NCBI GenBank assembly: GCA_031285485.1
Contig: JAITWC010000043.1
Span: 1 to 7,550, forward strand
Source: Alistipes sp.
Lineage (GTDB): Bacteria; Bacteroidota; Bacteroidia; Bacteroidales; Rikenellaceae
DNA length: 7,550 nucleotides
Direction of reading: 5' to 3'
Part shown: piece by piece, positions 6,172 to 7,550 of the stretch
Numbering within the stretch: the stretch's first letter is position 1
Layout: each line of letters starts with the position of its first letter
The notes under the pieces: generated by a model
Told to the model about the DNA's origin: nothing
Databases searched by the model: none
What the model saw: the letters and a program-made list of their open reading frames with translations, nothing else
Translations under genes and position numbers: made by a program

Positions 6172-7400
6172 TGAGAAAACTGTTCATTCTCGCCGCCACC
6201 CTGATGTTCGCGGCAGCGTGCAGCCCGGACGACGGCGGCACGGCAGATCCCGCGAAACCGATCGAACTCACCACCCGCGGCGCCGAAAAGGTGTCGGCCG
6301 ACAACGCCTTCGCGTTCGACTTCTTCCGCCAGACGCTGGCCACCGCGCCCGAGGCCGACCGCGCCAACGCCTTCGTCTCGCCGCTGAGCCTGACGATGGC
6401 GCTGGGCATGCTCTACAACGGCACCTCGCCCGAGGCTGCCGACGAGATGGCCGACGCGCTGGGGGTGGCCGACTTCACCCCCGCCGAGATCAACGCCCAC
6501 TATCAGGCCCTCTATCAGGCGCTGCTCAAAGCCGACCCGCGAACGGCGCTGGCGATAGCCAACTCGATCTGGGCGCGCGAGGGATTCGCCGTCAAACCGG
6601 CGTTCTACGACATCAATCGCCAGTACTACGGCGCCGAGGTGCGCTCCCTGCCTTTCGACGCCGCGGCCGTGGCAGCCATCAACAAGTGGTGCGCCGACAA
6701 CACCGCCGGCCGCATACCGACGATCCTCGACGGAGCGATCTCCGCCGACGTGATGATGTACCTTATCAACGCCGTCTACTTCAAGGGGCAGTGGAAGTTC
6801 AAGTTCGATAAGTCCAAGACACGCGACGCCGATTTCAATCTTGCCGACGGCTCGACTAAAACAGTGCCGATGATGCATCAAACCGATATCAAGGTGCCCT
6901 GTTATTGGGATGAGACCGTGAATTGCATCGATCTGCCTTACGGCAACGGTGCGTTCAGCATGATGCTGATGATGCCCTCGCGTTACAATGGTTCGCTCGA
7001 CGATCTGATCGCCTCGCTCAATGGTGAAACCTATGGCAGGATCGTGGCCGGGTTGCATGAAGTCAGCAATTACACAGTGGTAATGCCGCGCTGGAAACAG
7101 GAGTGCGAGTTCCCGCTGAACGACGCCGTTAAAGAGCTCGGCATCCGGCAGATATTCGGCAGGGGTAGCCTAACCGGCATCACCGACGACCCGCGGCTGG
7201 CGGTCTCCGACATCAAACAGAAGACCTTCGTCGAGGTGAACGAAGAGGGCACCGAGGCGGCGGCCGTGACGATTATCGGGTTTGAGGTCACCTCCGGCCC
7301 CCCGGCGTTCATCGCCGACCGTCCGTTCCTCGACCTGATCCGCGAGCGCAGCACCGGCGCCATCCTATTCATGGGGCGCATGGATGAGCCGCAGATGTAA
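6171..7400 (+). CDS. Serpin-family protease inhibitor, probable surface lipoprotein
   Basis: This 409-aa protein belongs to the serpins, suicide inhibitors that trap serine (sometimes cysteine) proteases by loop insertion. Residues 1-16 are a lipoprotein signal peptide (MRKLFILAATLMFAAA) followed by C17; the SPDDGG after the cysteine resembles the acidic export signal of Bacteroidetes surface lipoproteins. Serpin hallmarks follow in order: NAFVSPLS (66-73), NSIWAR, INKWCADNTAGRI, NAVYFKGQW (200-208), VPMMHQT, LPYGNGAFSM, MPRWK, hinge EEGTEAAAVT (358-367), and the signature FIADRPFLDLI with ILFMGRM near the end. Aligning the loop to alpha-1-antitrypsin without gaps puts T374 at P1 and S375 at P1'. 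The small-residue hinge indicates a true inhibitor. I chose ATG 6171 because it gives the signal peptide; upstream in-frame codons run through the repeat region. Relatives with known function include Tannerella miropin and the Bifidobacterium serpin. It probably has its own transcript. Base composition drops in the middle of the gene. Confidence 0.92.
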   Translation: MRKLFILAATLMFAAACSPDDGGTADPAKPIELTTRGAEKVSADNAFAFDFFRQTLATAPEADRANAFVSPLSLTMALGMLYNGTSPEAADEMADALGVADFTPAEINAHYQALYQALLKADPRTALAIANSIWAREGFAVKPAFYDINRQYYGAEVRSLPFDAAAVAAINKWCADNTAGRIPTILDGAISADVMMYLINAVYFKGQWKFKFDKSKTRDADFNLADGSTKTVPMMHQTDIKVPCYWDETVNCIDLPYGNGAFSMMLMMPSRYNGSLDDLIASLNGETYGRIVAGLHEVSNYTVVMPRWKQECEFPLNDAVKELGIRQIFGRGSLTGITDDPRLAVSDIKQKTFVEVNEEGTEAAAVTIIGFEVTSGPPAFIADRPFLDLIRERSTGAILFMGRMDEPQM

Positions 7401-7401
7401 T

Positions 7402-7438
7402 TAAAGAGAGAGGCCCGCGCAGCGGGCCTCTCTCTTTA
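7402..7438. terminator. Perfect hairpin terminator shared by convergent genes
   Basis: TAAAGAGAGAGGCCCGC (7402-7418), loop GCA (7419-7421) and GCGGGCCTCTCTCTTTA (7422-7438) form a 17-bp stem without mismatch. It starts two bases after the serpin stop. The GC core has a short T run on the plus side and, by symmetry, on the minus side, so it can act in both directions. The T run is only three bases, so efficiency may depend on the stem. The stop codon of the minus-strand gene (7436-7438) lies in the right arm. Confidence 0.85.
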
Positions 7439-7550
7439 CGTCGCAAGCATCACAAGAACCTGCGCCGCGAGTATCCGCAGGAACATGGAGAAAGGATACA
7501 CCGTCGAGTAGGCCACCGCCGCCTGATCGTTCCCCCCGAGCGAGTTGGCG
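7436..7550 (-). CDS. AspT/YidE/YbjL-family membrane transporter, C-terminal end only
   Basis: The minus strand reads 37 codons in from the right edge and stops with TAA at 7438-7436. The peptide starts ANSLGGNDQAAVAYSTVYPF and ends with the hydrophobic helix MFLRILAAQVLVMLAT. From memory, this resembles the extreme C-terminus of Bacteroidales putative transporters of the aspartate:alanine exchanger family, where an A-x-A-Y-(A/S)-T-V-Y-P-x-x-M-x-L-R-I segment leads into the last membrane helix. It would act in the inner membrane; the substrate of the YidE/YbjL branch is not established. The rest of the gene, including its start and any TrkA-C (RCK_C) domains, lies outside the window. It is convergent with the serpin gene. 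Confidence 0.75.
   Translation of the reverse strand, partial: ANSLGGNDQAAVAYSTVYPFSMFLRILAAQVLVMLAT

Noticed and set aside
6099..7058. 319-codon minus-strand ORF opposite the serpin
   Set aside because: Serpin motifs are continuous on the plus strand; the antisense peptide is Gly/Val/His/Arg-rich without recognisable features.

Overview
The window looks like a chromosomal segment of a GC-rich Bacteroidales, most plausibly Alistipes or a relative. This rests on Bacteroidetes-type promoter boxes (TTTG / TAnnTTTG), mostly A-rich leaders without a Shine-Dalgarno, an OMP_b-brl_3-type outer-membrane receptor, a Bacteroidales-style AddA-like helicase-nuclease, and the tail of an AspT/YidE-type transporter. 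The genus is an inference; no rRNA or other marker is present.

Layout, left to right. Positions 1-54 hold the first 18 codons of an IS1595-family transposase on the minus strand, running off the left edge, with a near-ideal promoter at 76-107. Positions ~108-310 hold the unresolved inner end of that insertion sequence and a doubtful small ORF. Positions 311-2710 (minus) encode a 799-aa TonB-dependent receptor-like outer-membrane beta-barrel protein. The 89-bp gap 2711-2799 is a divergent promoter region. Positions 2800-5931 (plus) encode a 1043-aa AddA/RecB-type helicase with a C-terminal PD-(D/E)XK nuclease. The 239-bp gap 5932-6170 carries a 42-bp tandem repeat with covarying inverted repeats, followed by an A-rich leader that is itself an 18-bp tandem duplication ending on the A of the next start codon. 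Positions 6171-7400 (plus) encode a 409-aa serpin lipoprotein. A perfect 17-bp hairpin at 7402-7438 serves as a shared terminator. Positions 7436-7550 (minus) hold the last 37 codons of an AspT/YidE/YbjL-family membrane transporter, whose stop codon lies inside the hairpin.

The genes do not form one pathway. The helicase-nuclease is a DNA-repair housekeeping gene. The serpin is probably a surface lipoprotein that inhibits proteases from the host or from competing bacteria. The receptor is an orphan with no SusD-like partner or sigma/anti-sigma pair in view. By eye the receptor and IS flank are clearly lower in GC (about half G+C) than the helicase and most of the serpin (about two thirds), so the left part may have a different history.

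I see no complete new multigene system. The least explained signals are non-coding: the 42-bp covarying repeat and the 18-bp leader duplication, both directly upstream of the serpin. The serpin's reactive loop (Val-Thr/Ser at the predicted cleavage site) is the most testable functional lead.
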